DNA of 64,000 bases from Nemophila menziesii (GCA_029959085.1 JARWIR010000001.1:65534899-65598898); one strand, 5' to 3'. Shown: positions 10,790 to 22,018, numbered from the stretch's first letter. Program-made: numbers and translations. The notes: generated from the sequence alone by a model not told the origin.

Positions 10790-11695
10790 ATTATAACCCA
10801 TAAACCTTAACCTCGACCCTTTAACTATTAACTTTAACCTCAACCCCTTAACTATTAACCTTAACCATATCTTTAACCTTAAACTTAACCTTATCCTGAA
10901 CCTTCACCTTAACCATTACCCTTAACCATTTAACCTTCACCCTAACCATTACCCTTAACCATTTAACCTTAACCTTAACCTTAACACTTAACCCATAAAC
11001 CTTAAGCTCAACCCCTTAACTATTAACCTTAACCATATCCTTAACCTTAACCTTAACCTTCACCTTAACCTTAACCTTATCCTTATCCTTATCCTTAACC
11101 TTAAACCTAAACTTAACCTTAACTTTAACCTTAACCTCAAACTCAACCTAACCTTACCCTTAGACCTTACAACTTAAACCTTAAACCCTTAATCTTTACC
11201 TTAAACTTAAATTAAACCTTAAACCTAACCTTAACATTAACTTTCTCCTTCACCTTCACCTTCATCTTAACTTTTTTAACCATAACCTTAAAGTTAAAAC
11301 TAAATTTTAATCTTGAACCGTGAACCTTAGCCTTAACCCTTAACCTTAACCTTAACTTTCACCTTCACTTTAATCGTAATATTTTTAACCTTAACATTGA
11401 CCTCGACTTTAAAGTTAAAACTAAACTTATCTTTGAACCTTAAACCTTAAATGTTAACTTTAACTATAACCTTAACCCTAGCATTTAACTTTAAAATGTA
11501 TCTTAACTTTGAAATTTAAACCTTAACCTCAACTTTCATCTTAAACTTAACCAAAGGAAGATTTATAACGTTAATATTCGGCCTTAAACGTATATCGACT
11601 TTAAACCATATATATTATTAAACCTTAACCTTGACCTAAACCTTGACCCTAAACCTAAACCTTAACCTTAACCTTAACTTTAACCTTTACTTTCA
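10790..11695. repeat. Degenerate TTAAGG/CCTTAA hexamer array
   Basis: About 0.9 kb is dominated by AACCTT units on the plus strand (TTAAGG on the other), interspersed with CCCTAA-, CCATTA- and TTTAAC-like variants. Order is best at 10860-11160 and decays rightward. It resembles a telomere-type repeat but is not the usual plant TTTAGGG and lies inside a Helitron, so it is interstitial simple sequence. No ORF is present. Confidence 0.85.
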
Positions 11696-11696
11696 C

Positions 11697-11731
11697 TCAG
11701 GGAACTTGGGTTCGATTCCCGTCAACTGCAC
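11697..11731 (+). other. tRNA-like 3' fragment with a pol III B box
   Basis: GGGTTCGATTCCCG at 11708-11721 matches the B box and T-arm of a tRNA (GGTTCGANTCC), preceded by CAGGGAACTT and followed by TCAACTGCA. No acceptor or D-arm half is found upstream, where the hexamer array begins. A tRNA or SINE relic is most likely; chance cannot be excluded. Confidence 0.4.
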
Positions 11732-11858
11732 ATATTTTTTATTAAGTGTCTTCGCATAAAATATCCACAAGTGAGATAATAAAAACTCTTATTTTCAATT
11801 TTTTTTTGACACAAGTTCGTTGTCTTCTAATAATAGTTCATTTTAATTATATTTGTAG

Positions 11859-12101
11859 CATTGGAAGAAAATCATGCGTGATGACTGGATAAAAGGAAAA
11901 CGCTTGGCTAGATGGAATCTCAATCACATGGTAAAAATTTACATAAATTTAACACTAATGTGTATCGTATTTAAATTATATACTAATTTTCTATACTTTT
12001 TAAATGAGTAGGTTGTCGTTCAGGTTCCCCACATTGGACGATATGTGTATGTTGGTACAACGATATTTTGTAGAGTTATGAGATCTATGCACGCATATTA
12101 A
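11859..12101 (+). pseudogene. Two exon-like segments, possibly a captured gene 3' end
   Basis: The sequence TTTGTAG precedes 11859. From there a 72-nt open exon encodes HWKKIMRDDWIKGKRLARWN and four further residues, ending ATG|GTAAAA (donor at 11931). After an AT-rich 81-bp intron ending in TAG (12009-12011), a second open segment runs 29 codons in the same phase (starts VVVQVPHIGRYVYVG) to a TAA at 12099-12101. Consistent splice borders, shared phase and a terminal stop suggest a gene's last exons carried by the Helitron, a known habit of plant Helitrons. I do not recognise the protein family. Confidence 0.45.
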
Positions 12102-12367
12102 AAACTCAAGTTTATACGATCTACACATTTCGATTCTGTTTATTTTTAATTTTTTTCGTATTTCAACTTATATATTAGTTGTTTGATAAATTATACATGG
12201 ATTTATGGATCATTTGAATTTTATAACAAATTTTTTATATCGTTTCTATAAACGATCTATCTATAATTTCAGTTTTTACATATTCAAAATAAAATATCAT
12301 CCTAAGTTTTAAACATTTTATATGTACAAACTGTAAATGAACAATTAACTGGAATTTTATTTTTGGA

Positions 12368-12394
12368 GTGCCTTCAGGCACGGGCTATACCTAG
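12368..12394 (+). other. Helitron 3' terminal hairpin and CTAG end
   Basis: GTGCC (12368-12372), loop TTCA and GGCAC (12377-12381) form a 5-bp perfect stem, followed by GGGCTATAC and the terminal CTAG. This is the element's transposition terminator. Confidence 0.9.
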
Positions 12395-13211
12395 TACATT
12401 AATATAACTTATTCAATTCATATGATAAAACAATATATACCATACTAAAACTCAACCAGAAAAGGTCAAATTATAAATACAAAACAAGTAACTATACAAC
12501 CAATATCCAAATCCCATACAATATGGGCTAAGGTTATGGGGGTGCTAGTATGAAATGACAACAATGGATAAGTTTTTTTACTTAAAAGTAGCCACTCTTT
12601 AAAGGGGAACCCTTCAAAACCTATCCTAGATAGTCGACGTGGTACAAAAATCCACATAACTTAAATGAACATAGCGCTATGGTGTGAGTTCTTCTGATAA
12701 AAGTTGGTGTACTATGAGTGCTCGCCAAAAAACCTTAACGTGATGCGAGTGCTTACCGAGAATGGGTTGCGAAAACACGAGTTGTGCGGCAAAATGAAAC
12801 TAACCCGTTGAATGTTGAGTTTTGTGTGCCATATGTACGATACCTATTATCCCACATCAATATATTAATATAAAACTTGTGAGGTTGTAACATAAATAGA
12901 ACATTTATTTGCTTGGGACAAACCCGATGTCAAGCACTACAAACTTTAATTCGACCCATGTATTAACAGGTTGGTTTCCAATCGTACTTGGACCGACTCC
13001 TAAATGTGTTGATGCTTTAAACTTTCTTTTTTCTTAGTCGTGTTAAAATCTGTTTGGGTTTTTTTCTCATCCATAATATCAGGTTCCAGAATATATTTTA
13101 TTGAGAAATTGAGATATAAAAATCTCATACAGTTGCTCTTATACACTAAACTGAATAGAAAATGATATTCACAAATCATCAAGCAATATATACAAAATGA
13201 TAATGAGGTTT
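12395..13211. other. Non-coding spacer
   Basis: No gene is supported. The stretch 12660-12950 is less AT-rich and contains ATCCCACATCAATATATTAA-like sequence common in plant LTRs, but no ends could be defined. Confidence 0.5.
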
Positions 13212-14691
13212 TGATATCTCCATATCTGTGAGATATTAATCTAGTTTTCAGACATCATTTAGGGGTATTTCGTTAATTATTAAGGGATTTTTTGTTAATA
13301 GATAATTTTTAATGCATGCCTTGCTTTGGAGATTTATTACTTGTGTAGCGTGTTTGGTATAATTTGTGTGTTAATGTGAAGATCTTAAGTAAAAAGGAAC
13401 TAATTAGAGTCCAAATCAATTTCAAGGCGTTAAGGAAAGAGATCCAAGGTTAAATCTATAGTTGGAAGGAAACAAAGTTAAATTAGGAAAGGAAAAGTTG
13501 CCAAATAAATCTGCCATGTTGAAAAGTCGTCCAGTGTTTTGAATACTACAGAAAATCTATTACGAATCTGGAGGATATATCTTTTGAGCCAATATATCTT
13601 TAAATTACGGTCATTTTTATATAAAGTGCGTGAAAATCTGATAAGTAACGAAGGAGATATGAACAAATCATTGAAGTAGTGTTTATATTGTCCTATATTT
13701 TAGGAAACGAATTGGAATTGGAAAAGGACTACAATAACTTGCATTGCACTCCATGATTTTGACCTAGTGTTAGCTAACACCTATAAATACACCTACTTAT
13801 CATTGTAAACATGTCTTTTCTTAATTATTAGTCCATATCATAAAGTAGCAACATCAGAAGAAGCAAGTTGGCACAATGTATCTATCTTTTAGTTTATTTA
13901 TTTCTGGTATGAACTAATACTCTCATAGATTGGGGTTTACATATGTATAATCTTTAAACTTTATATATTTATTTTATTTTATTTGCGATTAACCTTTAAA
14001 TTGATTAAGCTTCTTATCTATTTCATTTTCTATGTGATTTGATTTATTGACCGTAAGCCTTGCTGGTGCACGAGTATGGGATTACCCCATTAATAGTAGT
14101 TGGATGGTCACCCGGAAGGGGGTTCAGCTATTGAAACACCACATAAATATCTAGTGTGTGGTAGTGATACTGACGGGCTTTCCTAACTAGATAGAAACTA
14201 GGGTTTGAGATAAACTACTGATCATTGCGCCGGGTCCCCAACCCAAGTCCCCTAGTAATTGTTAGGTTGCCACCTAAGTCCACCCAGAAGGGGGTTAGGA
14301 GGAATATAGATTCCTGACTACTTTTCTCTAAGAGCTTTAATCATCGTTATAACTGGAATATAGATTTAGAAGGATAAGTGCATACTAGCAAACCTAAGTT
14401 ATATCTCTCGTCTCCATTTCATTTACTTTTATTTATTGCTTTAGTACTTAATTATTCTTTTCTCAAATATTTATCTCTTTTATTTGTCTTTTAATTTAGC
14501 AATTAATCTCTACTAAGCTTTCTTTCCTAGACACGATTATAAGCTAACAGGCTTAATCCTTGCGAACGAATCTTATTTATCAACTAAACTTGCGAACGAT
14601 TTGTGATACTTTCAGTGAGTTTTCGTAGTTGTTAAGGGTGTGAATCCTTATCTTTCTTTATTACTATTTTATCACACCATTTCCACCACTA
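13212..14691 (+). mobile_element. Second solo LTR, Athila type
   Basis: This 1480-bp LTR begins TGATATCTCC (one change from the family start) and ends CACCATTTCCACCACTA, where the final CA has become TA. It is flanked by the 5-bp duplication GGTTT (13207-13211 and 14692-14696). It is collinear with the LTR at 5123-6635, sharing the pre-terminal TTTTATCACACC. Confidence 0.85.
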
Positions 14692-14696
14692 GGTTT

Positions 14697-15026
14697 CTGA
14701 ATCAAAGTCCATTTAAATATTGACAATAAAATATTTCCAAATATTGAAAGACACGCACAAATAGATTCATACCCACTTGGTAATGCAATGTATGATGATA
14801 TATATTTTTGTAGTGGATTAATTAGCCTGGCATTTCATAGATGGTTTCTTATGCGTTGTTTGGTAACATAAAATTACCAATATTCATCATCTGATACCAA
14901 AATTCATATGAAATTTCTTGAAGGACTAACATTGCTTATACATAAATCCTAGGAGATGTATTAAAATATTTTGTATAAATTATAGTGTTATTATTTATTT
15001 GATTGTCTTACTTATTGCCATGTGTC
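14697..15026. other. Non-coding stretch
   Basis: AT-rich sequence with no recognised element. Confidence 0.5.

Positions 15027-15093
<67 letters not shown>
15027..15093. repeat. Compound (AT)n(GT)n microsatellite
   Basis: About 9 AT units are followed by about 25 GT units. Confidence 0.97.
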
Positions 15094-15094
<1 letters not shown>

Positions 15095-15214
15095 CCATAT
15101 ACATTTCTTAATTGAATTATGCGACATATGATAATGTTTGAGATCACAAAGAATTGAGATCAGAAGTGGAATCGAAGATGGAATTTGATATATACCCATG
15201 AGGGAAAGATAAAT

Positions 15215-15310
15215 ACGCACTGCTATCTTTTTTCCTTTGTTAAGATTTTGTCCCACATGGGTTTTCAAAGAAGGTTTTTAATGAGGCGGATTCTAAAGCG
15301 TATAGGGAGA
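15215..15310 (+). mobile_element. Fragment resembling a Ty1/copia LTR
   Basis: CTTTGTTAAGATTTTGTCCC followed by ACATGGGTTTTC and AAGGTTTTTAATGAGGC is a phrase typical of many plant copia LTRs (CCCACTGGGTTTT...AAGGTTTTTAATGAGGCA). No ends or coding region remain. Assignment is from memory of family consensus, not from an alignment. Confidence 0.4.
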
Positions 15311-15545
15311 CTATACATTTTTTGTTTCACTACATTTTTGTCTTGAAGGGTTTTCTTGTAAGGTTTTAATTAAGCATAATCTTAATGTGTAAATATCTAA
15401 AGTGGAGTGTATGAAATATGTGAATGGATATTAATCCTTAGTCAATGGACTTATAGTCCAAGTATCAAGCATGAGAAGGCAAAGTCATATTAGGGTTTAC
15501 TTGAATAATAAGTTACTCCTTCTCTATTAATTGGACTTTATGTCA

Positions 15546-15606
15546 TACTCCGTCCATCCTATAAAACATGTGTCCACATTACTAAAAATAATTGTCCCAT
15601 AATACG
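15546..15606. mobile_element. Truncated Stowaway-like MITE end
   Basis: TACTCCGTCC at 15546 resembles the TA(CTCCCTCCGTCC) terminus of Stowaway MITEs, as in the complete copy at 43621. The sequence continues with ...GTGTCCACATT and is cut where LTR sequence starts near 15610. Confidence 0.45.
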
Positions 15607-15609
15607 TGT

Positions 15610-16461
15610 GCTCTGACTTGAAAACCTTAAGCCTCTTGTGTAATTCTCTGAAGTGTGTGTAAAGAGGAGGCTAAAGGGTGTATTTATAGGTGTTAGAAAG
15701 TCGTAATTCGTTTTTACTTGGAGTGGAAGACAAGTCAAAAACTCTTTAATTCGTCACTCTAAAATCTAGGAAAGGTAAGATTCTGTTGTTGATTTGTTTT
15801 GGTCATATCTCCTTCAATACTTATCCGTTTGACGCGTTCCAATAGTCGAAACCACTTGTCTCGGAAATCTCTATCCACTGGTTCAGACCATTCTCCCAAA
15901 TTCCTATCCAATCTTAAGTTATGAGCTCGTCTTTATAACGCAGCTGGAATTTCAGATTTGTTTGACAGCTTTATCTTTTCCTTCTTTGCATATATCCTTC
16001 CTTAATCTTCTTATTTTCATGTATATCTCTTTCCTTTACTTCTTAGACTTGACTTGGTATCTAATTAATTACCATATATCTTTTAAAGATTCACAATAAA
16101 TAAATAATTAAATCGTACATGCTATAAAAATAATAAATCTATAATTCAAGACTAGAAATAAGAAAGTGCACTCTAAAATTAAAAATTTGAATAAAATACT
16201 TCCTAACACACTAAAAATAGTCTAAGACTTTAATTCCCACTTCTCCTCCTTGTATTGGTTTTCATGAAATTCAAGAACCTACTAACTTTGCACTAAAAAT
16301 AATCAAATTAACGCACAAAAGCTCTAAAAATGCAAATAGTCTAATTCCAAGGGGAGAAAGTGCAATATGATGAAATAAGCATGAATGTCTAGCTAATAAG
16401 TCAATTATTCACCTAAAATGATGTCTCCAAAGGGATAATATTTAGAACAAATAGGGAGACA
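15610..16461 (-). mobile_element. Reverse-oriented Athila LTR fragment (first of two)
   Basis: It is collinear with the LTR at 58284-59878 (shared CAGATTTGTTTGACAGCTTT-type phrase, GACTTGGTATCTAATTAATT, AAAATGATGTCTCC) and ends GGGAGACA, the reverse complement of the LTR start. The inner end (TGGTGTG...) is missing. Confidence 0.75.
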
Positions 16462-16705
16462 ATCTTCTTTCCTTTATCTCTTAGAATTGACTTGGCATCT
16501 AATTAATCTTTATATATATCTTTAAAGCTTCATACTAAATAAATAATTAAACCCAATATGCCCTAAAAATAATTCTTCATTAAATCAAGACTAGAAATAG
16601 GAAAGTGCACTAATGCATAGGAAAATCGAGTATTTAGACTTCTAAAATACTAAAAATGATGTCTCCACTTAATATTAAATCATCACAAATAATAGGGAGA
16701 CATCA
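16462..16705 (-). mobile_element. Reverse-oriented Athila LTR fragment (second copy, tandem)
   Basis: It repeats the last about 245 bp of the preceding fragment (TTGACTTGGCATCTAATTAA, GAAAGTGCAC, AAAATGATGTCTCC) and ends GGGAGACATCA at 16705. The tandem arrangement suggests unequal recombination or nested insertion with loss. Confidence 0.75.
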
Positions 16706-18022
16706 GTAAGGCGGGAGTGGTTGAAGTTATGTGTAGATTGGAAATGATTTTGCCTCCCGCGTTTTTTGATATAATGATCCACCTGGTTATACACTTATAC
16801 GACGAAGCTTTGTTAGGGGGACCAGTTCAGATGCGTTGGGATGTACCTATTTGAGCGGTTTTAAAGAAGTTAAAGGAATACATACGAAACCCGGCGAGGC
16901 CGGAGGGTTCAATCAACGAGGGGTACGCCGTAGAGGAGACTTTGACTTTCATATCGTGTTATCTTAAGAAGAAAAAACAAAGTTTAACGAACCGGGTAGA
17001 TATACCGAGACTGTATTTAAGAGCCAATGTACTCCACTAGGTAAGAAAGGGTTAGGTGTTTTGCAATACGTAGAGAAGGAGCCAATCAACTGATACATCC
17101 TACTTAATAGCGACAAAAACCATCATTTAATGACCTAAGTTGATCATTTTATTTATTATTTTTATTCATTATGGAAAATGTATTGACTTTACTCTTCAAA
17201 TGTGTAGAGAACACCAAGCCATGCTATCGGGCCCTGTAGCCGATAAAGATTGGAAACACTGACAAAATTTTCGAGATTGGTTTATGCATAAGGTATAGAT
17301 ACTTTCAAATACCAAATTAAGATTCAATATTAGACAATATTGTTATAATTGTTTATGTTCATAGGTTTATGAAATGGAAAAAGTAGGTGATGCATTTTCT
17401 ACTAGTGAGATGATTTTATTGGCTAGTTAGTCTCACGGTGCAGTTTATAAGTATGATTCATGTGTTGTGAACGGTGTCAAATGGGTTACTCGTGAAAAGG
17501 GTAAAAAAAGAGTGAATCAAGATTACGGGGTATGCACCATCTATGAAGATAAACCGTATTACGGTCAATTAGTCAAGATTGTAGAGGTAACATTTAATGG
17601 TGGTTACTCACAACTACACATGGAAACTGGTGAGGAGATCCTATTTGACCCTTCTCAATTGCATATAGATTTATTTATTGATGAAGAGGATGAATTTTTG
17701 GACGACACGATGGACGAGTATGCCGATGATGAAATAGAGGAACCAATCTACGTTGATAGTGATGAGGAAGTTGTTGACACGATTGTTTCAAAACGGACTG
17801 AAGTGTTTTATTATATCTTTATTGTTTTGTGTAGTCAATATTGTGTTTAGTTTTTTTGAAATTTGGTAGTCATATTTGATGATTTGTTATGATTATGTGT
17901 TTTGATTGTTTGGAATTTGAGTACGTTTCATGTATTGATTGTTAGAAACTAAAATTGTTCATTATAAATTAATTAAAAAGGAAAAAAAATATTCGCGACT
18001 ACATGGGTCATTCGCGACTAGT
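16706..18022 (+). pseudogene. CACTA (En/Spm) transposase remnant, TNP2-like C-terminal part
   Basis: Immediately after the LTR the frame reads LPPAFFDIMIHLVIHLYDEA, then GGPVQMRWDVPI, a stop, and PARPEGSINEGYAVEETLTF. This is the DUF4218 region that follows the TNP2 catalytic domain in plant CACTA transposases. After a decayed gap (17040-17400), an open frame at 17467-17847 gives NGVKWVTREKGKKR, then YGQLVKIVEVTFNGGY and an acidic tail, matching the DUF4216-type domain. Direct copies of ATTCGCGACTA at about 17991 and 18010 look like CACTA subterminal repeats. The left part is removed by the LTR junction, and no terminal CACTA was found. Confidence 0.75.
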
Positions 18023-18025
18023 TGA

Positions 18026-19160
18026 TACAGAACATGCCAAAAGGGAAACTCCCAAGTGATACTATTGCTCCTCAAGATGATGCTTGTCATGCAGTTGAAT
18101 TATGAAGTGGAAAACGATTAACCTCGCCTAGAAAGGAACCAGAACCAACCTCTATTCCAGAAAAAGTGGTTGAAGAAACAATAGAAGATAAGGTCGAAGA
18201 GGTAGTTGAACCGAAGAGTGTCCCAGAAAATACACTAAAACAGAAGAAAAGCTCAGTGGAAACTAATACTCGCCCTCCCATCATTTGTCAAGAAGAAGGA
18301 CAATGAAAAAGAATTCAAGAAGTTCCTTGACATGTTGAGCAAGCTAGATATTAATATTCCGTTTGTAGAAGCTTTCAAGAGAATGCCAAAATATCTGAAA
18401 TTCATGAAGGACATTCTTTCTAACAAACGAAGTTTAGAAACTGGGAAAACAATTGGATTACCAGAGGAGTGTAGTGCTATTTGTCAAAACAAGTTACCAC
18501 CAAAGCTACAAGATCCCAGAAGTTTTACAATTCCCATTGGTATTGGAGAAAGTTGGACCGAGAAAGCATTATGTGATTTAGGCGCGAATATCAATCTCAT
18601 TCCGAAATCCCTATTAGAGAAGCTTAACATAGGAGAGGTAGTACCCACTTCTGTGGTATTACAAATGGCGGGTTGCTCCCTCTCCCAGGCAGTAGTTAAA
18701 TTTTGAAGATGTTTTAGTTAAAGCTGGTAATTTTATATTTCCTTGTGATTTTATTGTTCTTAACTACGATGCGAATAAGAATATCCCTATCATCTTGGGT
18801 AGACCATTCTTAGCCACGGGGCGTACACTAATAGATGTTGAGAATGGTGAATTGATCATGAGGGTCCAAGACGAACAGGTACGATTCAATGTGTTTAAGG
18901 CTATGAAATTTACAGATACAAAAGATGAATGTTTACAAATAGATGTCATCGGAAAATTTACACAAGAAGTCTTTAATGAAACAAGCTTAGATGATGATCT
19001 AAACGAAGCCTTAGCACTTGAATCGCCATAGATAGACGATGATACCACTGACGAAGTTGCAGCATTAGGATCAAACATACGAGAACAACCTCGAGAATCA
19101 GGAGACATTGAACCAATAAAGAAACCATATATAATATGTCCACCTGTTCGAACAAAAACG
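18026..19160 (+). pseudogene. Athila A gag tail and aspartic protease
   Basis: 18030-18310 encodes a Glu/Lys/Pro-rich gag-protease linker with several stops. The open frame 18332-18703 covers LPEECSAICQNKLPPKL, FTIPIGIGESWTEKALCDLG (catalytic DLG/A type) and INLIPKSLLEKLNIGEV. A frameshift near 18703 separates it from EDVLVKAGNFIFPCDFIVLN and ILGRPFLATGRTL (18795-19028). The protease matures the polyprotein; here it is broken. Confidence 0.85.
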
Positions 19161-20325
19161 ACTTCCCGACCATCTGCGCTATGCGTATTTAGGTACAAAC
19201 AATACTTTACTTGTTATTATTCCTGCTAACCTTTCAGGTCCTCAAGAGGATAAGCTACTCCGTGTGCTTCGTGCTAACAAAGAAGCAATTGGATGGACTA
19301 TTGCCGATATCAAGGGAATTAGTCTGTCTATTTGTAAACATAAGATTATTCTTGAGAACGAAGGAGGGCTATCTATAAAGGGAGTAATAAGATTCATGCC
19401 AGCTATGAAAGAGGTGGTAAGGAAGGAGGTAATCAAGTTATTAGATGCGGGCATTATCATTCCGATTGCAAGCAGTGATTGGGTTAGTCCAGTGCAATGT
19501 GTTCTAAAGAAAGGAGGTATCACTATCATCCTTAATGATCAAGGTGAAGCCATTTCATAAAGAACAATTGTGGGGTGGAGAGTGTGCATGGATTACCGAA
19601 GACTCAACAAGCCTACAAAGAGACAAACATGTTGGGAGAGAGTATTATTGTTTTCTTGATAGATATTCAGGCTATAATTAGATTTGTGTGGATCCCCTTG
19701 ATCAACACATAACAACTTTTACTTGTCCGTTTGGCACCTTTTCTTACAGAATGATGCTGTTTGGTTTATGCAATGCACCTGCCACGTTCCAGAGGTGCAT
19801 GATGGCTATATTTTGGGACATGATTGATAAATATTTGGAGGTTTTAATGGATGATTTTTTTGGTTTTTGGAGATAGTTTTGATGATTTCTTAAATAATCT
19901 TGAGAAGGTCCTAGTGAGATGTAAGGAAAAAGATCTTGTGCTTAATTGAGAAAAACGCCATTTCATGGTTCAAGAAGGAATTGTGTTTGGACATAAAGTT
20001 TCAAAAGCATGGATGGAGGTTGATCGTGCTAAAATTGAAGTTATAAAAACCTTACCACCTCCAGTTTCTGTCAAATGAGTGAGAAGTTTCTTTGATAACG
20101 CAGGATTTTACAGAAGATTTATTAAGGATTTCTCCAAGATCGCCAAACTGCTTTGTTCTTTACTTGAAAATAATACTCCTTTTAATTTTAATGATGAATG
20201 TCTTCAAGCTTTTGTGATGATTAAAGAAAAGCTCATCTCCACACCAATTGTTGTACCTCCAGATTGGAAAGCTCCGTTTGAACTTATGTGCGATGCAAGT
20301 GATCACGCAATGGGTGTTTTTTAGG
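19160..20325 (+). pseudogene. Athila A reverse transcriptase
   Basis: WTIADIKGISLSICKHKIIL and SDWVSPVQCVLKKGG mark the RT N-terminus, followed by a stop and VCMDYRRLNK. About 45 bp is lost after PTK (near 19620) relative to element E. The palm continues as PFGTFSYRMMLFGLCNAPAT and the catalytic LMDDFF (19840-19860). Then come a frameshift, GHKVSKAWMEVDRAKIEV and the connection region GFYRRFIKDFSKIAKLLCSL. Confidence 0.88.
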
Positions 20326-20860
20326 ACAAAGGAAAGACAAGATCTTCCACACGATTTATTATGCAAGTAAGACCTTTAACGCTGCCCAAAGGAATTATAC
20401 AGTAATGGAGAAAGAGATGTTAGCCGTGGTATATGCTTTCGACAAATTTCGTTCCTACTTGATTGGGAAGAAAACTATTGTATACATAGATCATTCAACA
20501 ATCAAGTACCTTATGGAGAAAAAGAACGCTAAGCCGCGTCTTATTAGATGGTACTTTTTCTATAAGAGTTCGACATAGACCTTCGAGACCCAAAAGGATG
20601 CGAGTATCAAGTAGCTTATCATATACCCAGGCTCAAAGTATCTCATGCCAACAAAGGACCTGTATTGGTCAAAGAGGTATTCCCTGATGAACAACTTTTT
20701 ACTATTAAGGATGCGTTTATGCCTTGGTATGCAGATATATTTAACCTCCTCGTGAGTGGTGTGTTCCCTATGGATTTCAATCCATAACAAAGACAAAGGT
20801 TAAGTTACAGAGCCAGACAATTCTTTTGGGACGAGCCATACCTCTTCAAAAATTGCAGTG
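20240..20860 (+). pseudogene. Athila A RNase H and linker
   Basis: The catalytic elements are [25 protein letters not shown] and [20 protein letters not shown]. They are split by a frame change at 20323, and a stop falls after FYKSST near 20577. The stretch 20580-20860 is a decayed RNase H-integrase linker. Confidence 0.8.
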
Positions 20861-22018
20861 ATCAAGTTATCAGAAGATGCGTCCATAAGGGTGAAATTAC
20901 TAAGATCATGGAAAGCTGTCATGGCTCACCATATGGTGGCCACTTTAAAGGCGATAGAACTGCAGCTAAAATTCTTCAATCTGGTTTCTATTGGCCTACC
21001 CTACATAAAGATTGTCATCAATTCGTTCAGACATGTCACAAATGCCAGTTCACTGGTAATATATCAAAAAGAGACGAGATGCCGCTCAATAATATCTTAG
21101 AAGTCGAAATCTTTGATGTATGGGGAATAGATTTCATGGGACCTTTCATCACTTCCCATGGAAATCTTTATATTTTGCTAGCAATAGATTACGTATCCAG
21201 GTGGGTAGAAGCAGTGCCAACACCAAAGAACGATGCTAAAACATTTATATCATTCTTGAAGACACACATCTTTTCAAGACATGGTACGCCACGTGTTCTT
21301 ATCAGTGATAAAGGTACCCACTTCATCAATTTTCAGTTGAGAGTTTCCCTTCGTAAGTTAGGGGTGAGACATCGCACTTCAACCGGTTATCATCCCCAAA
21401 CTAACGGTCAAGCTGAGATTTCTAACCGAGAAATCAAATCTATTCTTGAAAAGACTGTAAACAAAACGAGGAAAGACTGGTCATTAAAACAAGATGATGT
21501 TCTTTTGGCTTACAGAACCGCATTCAAAACGTCAGTTGAGGCATCTCCTTATCGTATGGTCTATGGCAAGGCATATCATCTCCCTATTGAAATTGAATCC
21601 ATGCCTTCTGGGCTATTAAAACGCTGAATCTAAACCCAGACATGGCCGGAAAACAAAGGATGATGCAATTAAATGAATTGGATGAATTTCGTTTCATGCC
21701 TATGATAATTCGCGCCTCTACAAGGAGAAAACAAAAAGATGGAATGATAAACGAATTCACCCAAAGATGTTCGAGAGAGGACAAAAGGTACTACTATATA
21801 ACTCTAGATTCTCGAACCCGGGTAAGCTTAAGTCCCGTTGGGAGGACCTTACATTGTTACAAAAGTCACACCTCATGGAGCAATCGAAATTGAACATCCA
21901 ACTGAGCAAAGGACATTCATGGTGAATGGCCAGCGTTTGAAGTTATACCATGATAGTGAGGACTTTGGACAAGAGGATACAATCCTTCTCGAAGAACACG
22001 CTTAGCCCGAGGTACACG
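20858..22018 (+). pseudogene. Athila A integrase
   Basis: The open frame 20908-21624 holds the HHCC zinc-binding domain ([20 protein letters not shown], then [12 protein letters not shown]) and the D,D-35-E core ([36 protein letters not shown]). After a stop at 21627 and a frame change, the C-terminal domain reads [20 protein letters not shown] and [16 protein letters not shown], with a stop TAG near 22003. Integrase inserts the cDNA. The core is one of the best-preserved regions of A. Confidence 0.88.

Larger units (their letters stand above)
8909..12394 (+). mobile_element. Non-autonomous Helitron, both termini present
   Basis: The 5' end reads TCTATATAATAAAGCAGAAT and the 3' end carries a GC hairpin followed by GGGCTATACCTAG. 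These match the canonical plant Helitron termini (5'-TC, 3' hairpin about 10 bp before CTRR). It sits exactly between a host A (8908) and T (12395), as Helitrons insert in AT without duplicating the target. No Rep/helicase ORF is present, so it depends on a helper. The 3486-bp interior holds an inverted-repeat block, a hexamer array and exon-like segments, annotated separately. Confidence 0.88.

Noticed and set aside
10790..11695. True telomere or chromosome end
   Set aside because: The unit is mostly TTAAGG, heavily degenerate and internal to a bounded Helitron, with ordinary TE sequence on both sides.
11709..11719. Complete tRNA gene
   Set aside because: Only the T-arm/B box is present; no A box, anticodon arm or acceptor partner lies upstream.
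15008..15268. Open frame with a poly-(His-Thr) stretch
   Set aside because: It is produced by the (GT)n microsatellite.
18332..22018. Integrated plant pararetrovirus as the source of the RT and protease
   Set aside because: The order protease-RT-RNase H-integrase, an integrase with D,D-35-E, flanking LTR and polypurine tract, and Athila-specific protease phrases all point to a Ty3/gypsy retrotransposon. Pararetroviruses lack integrase and LTRs.
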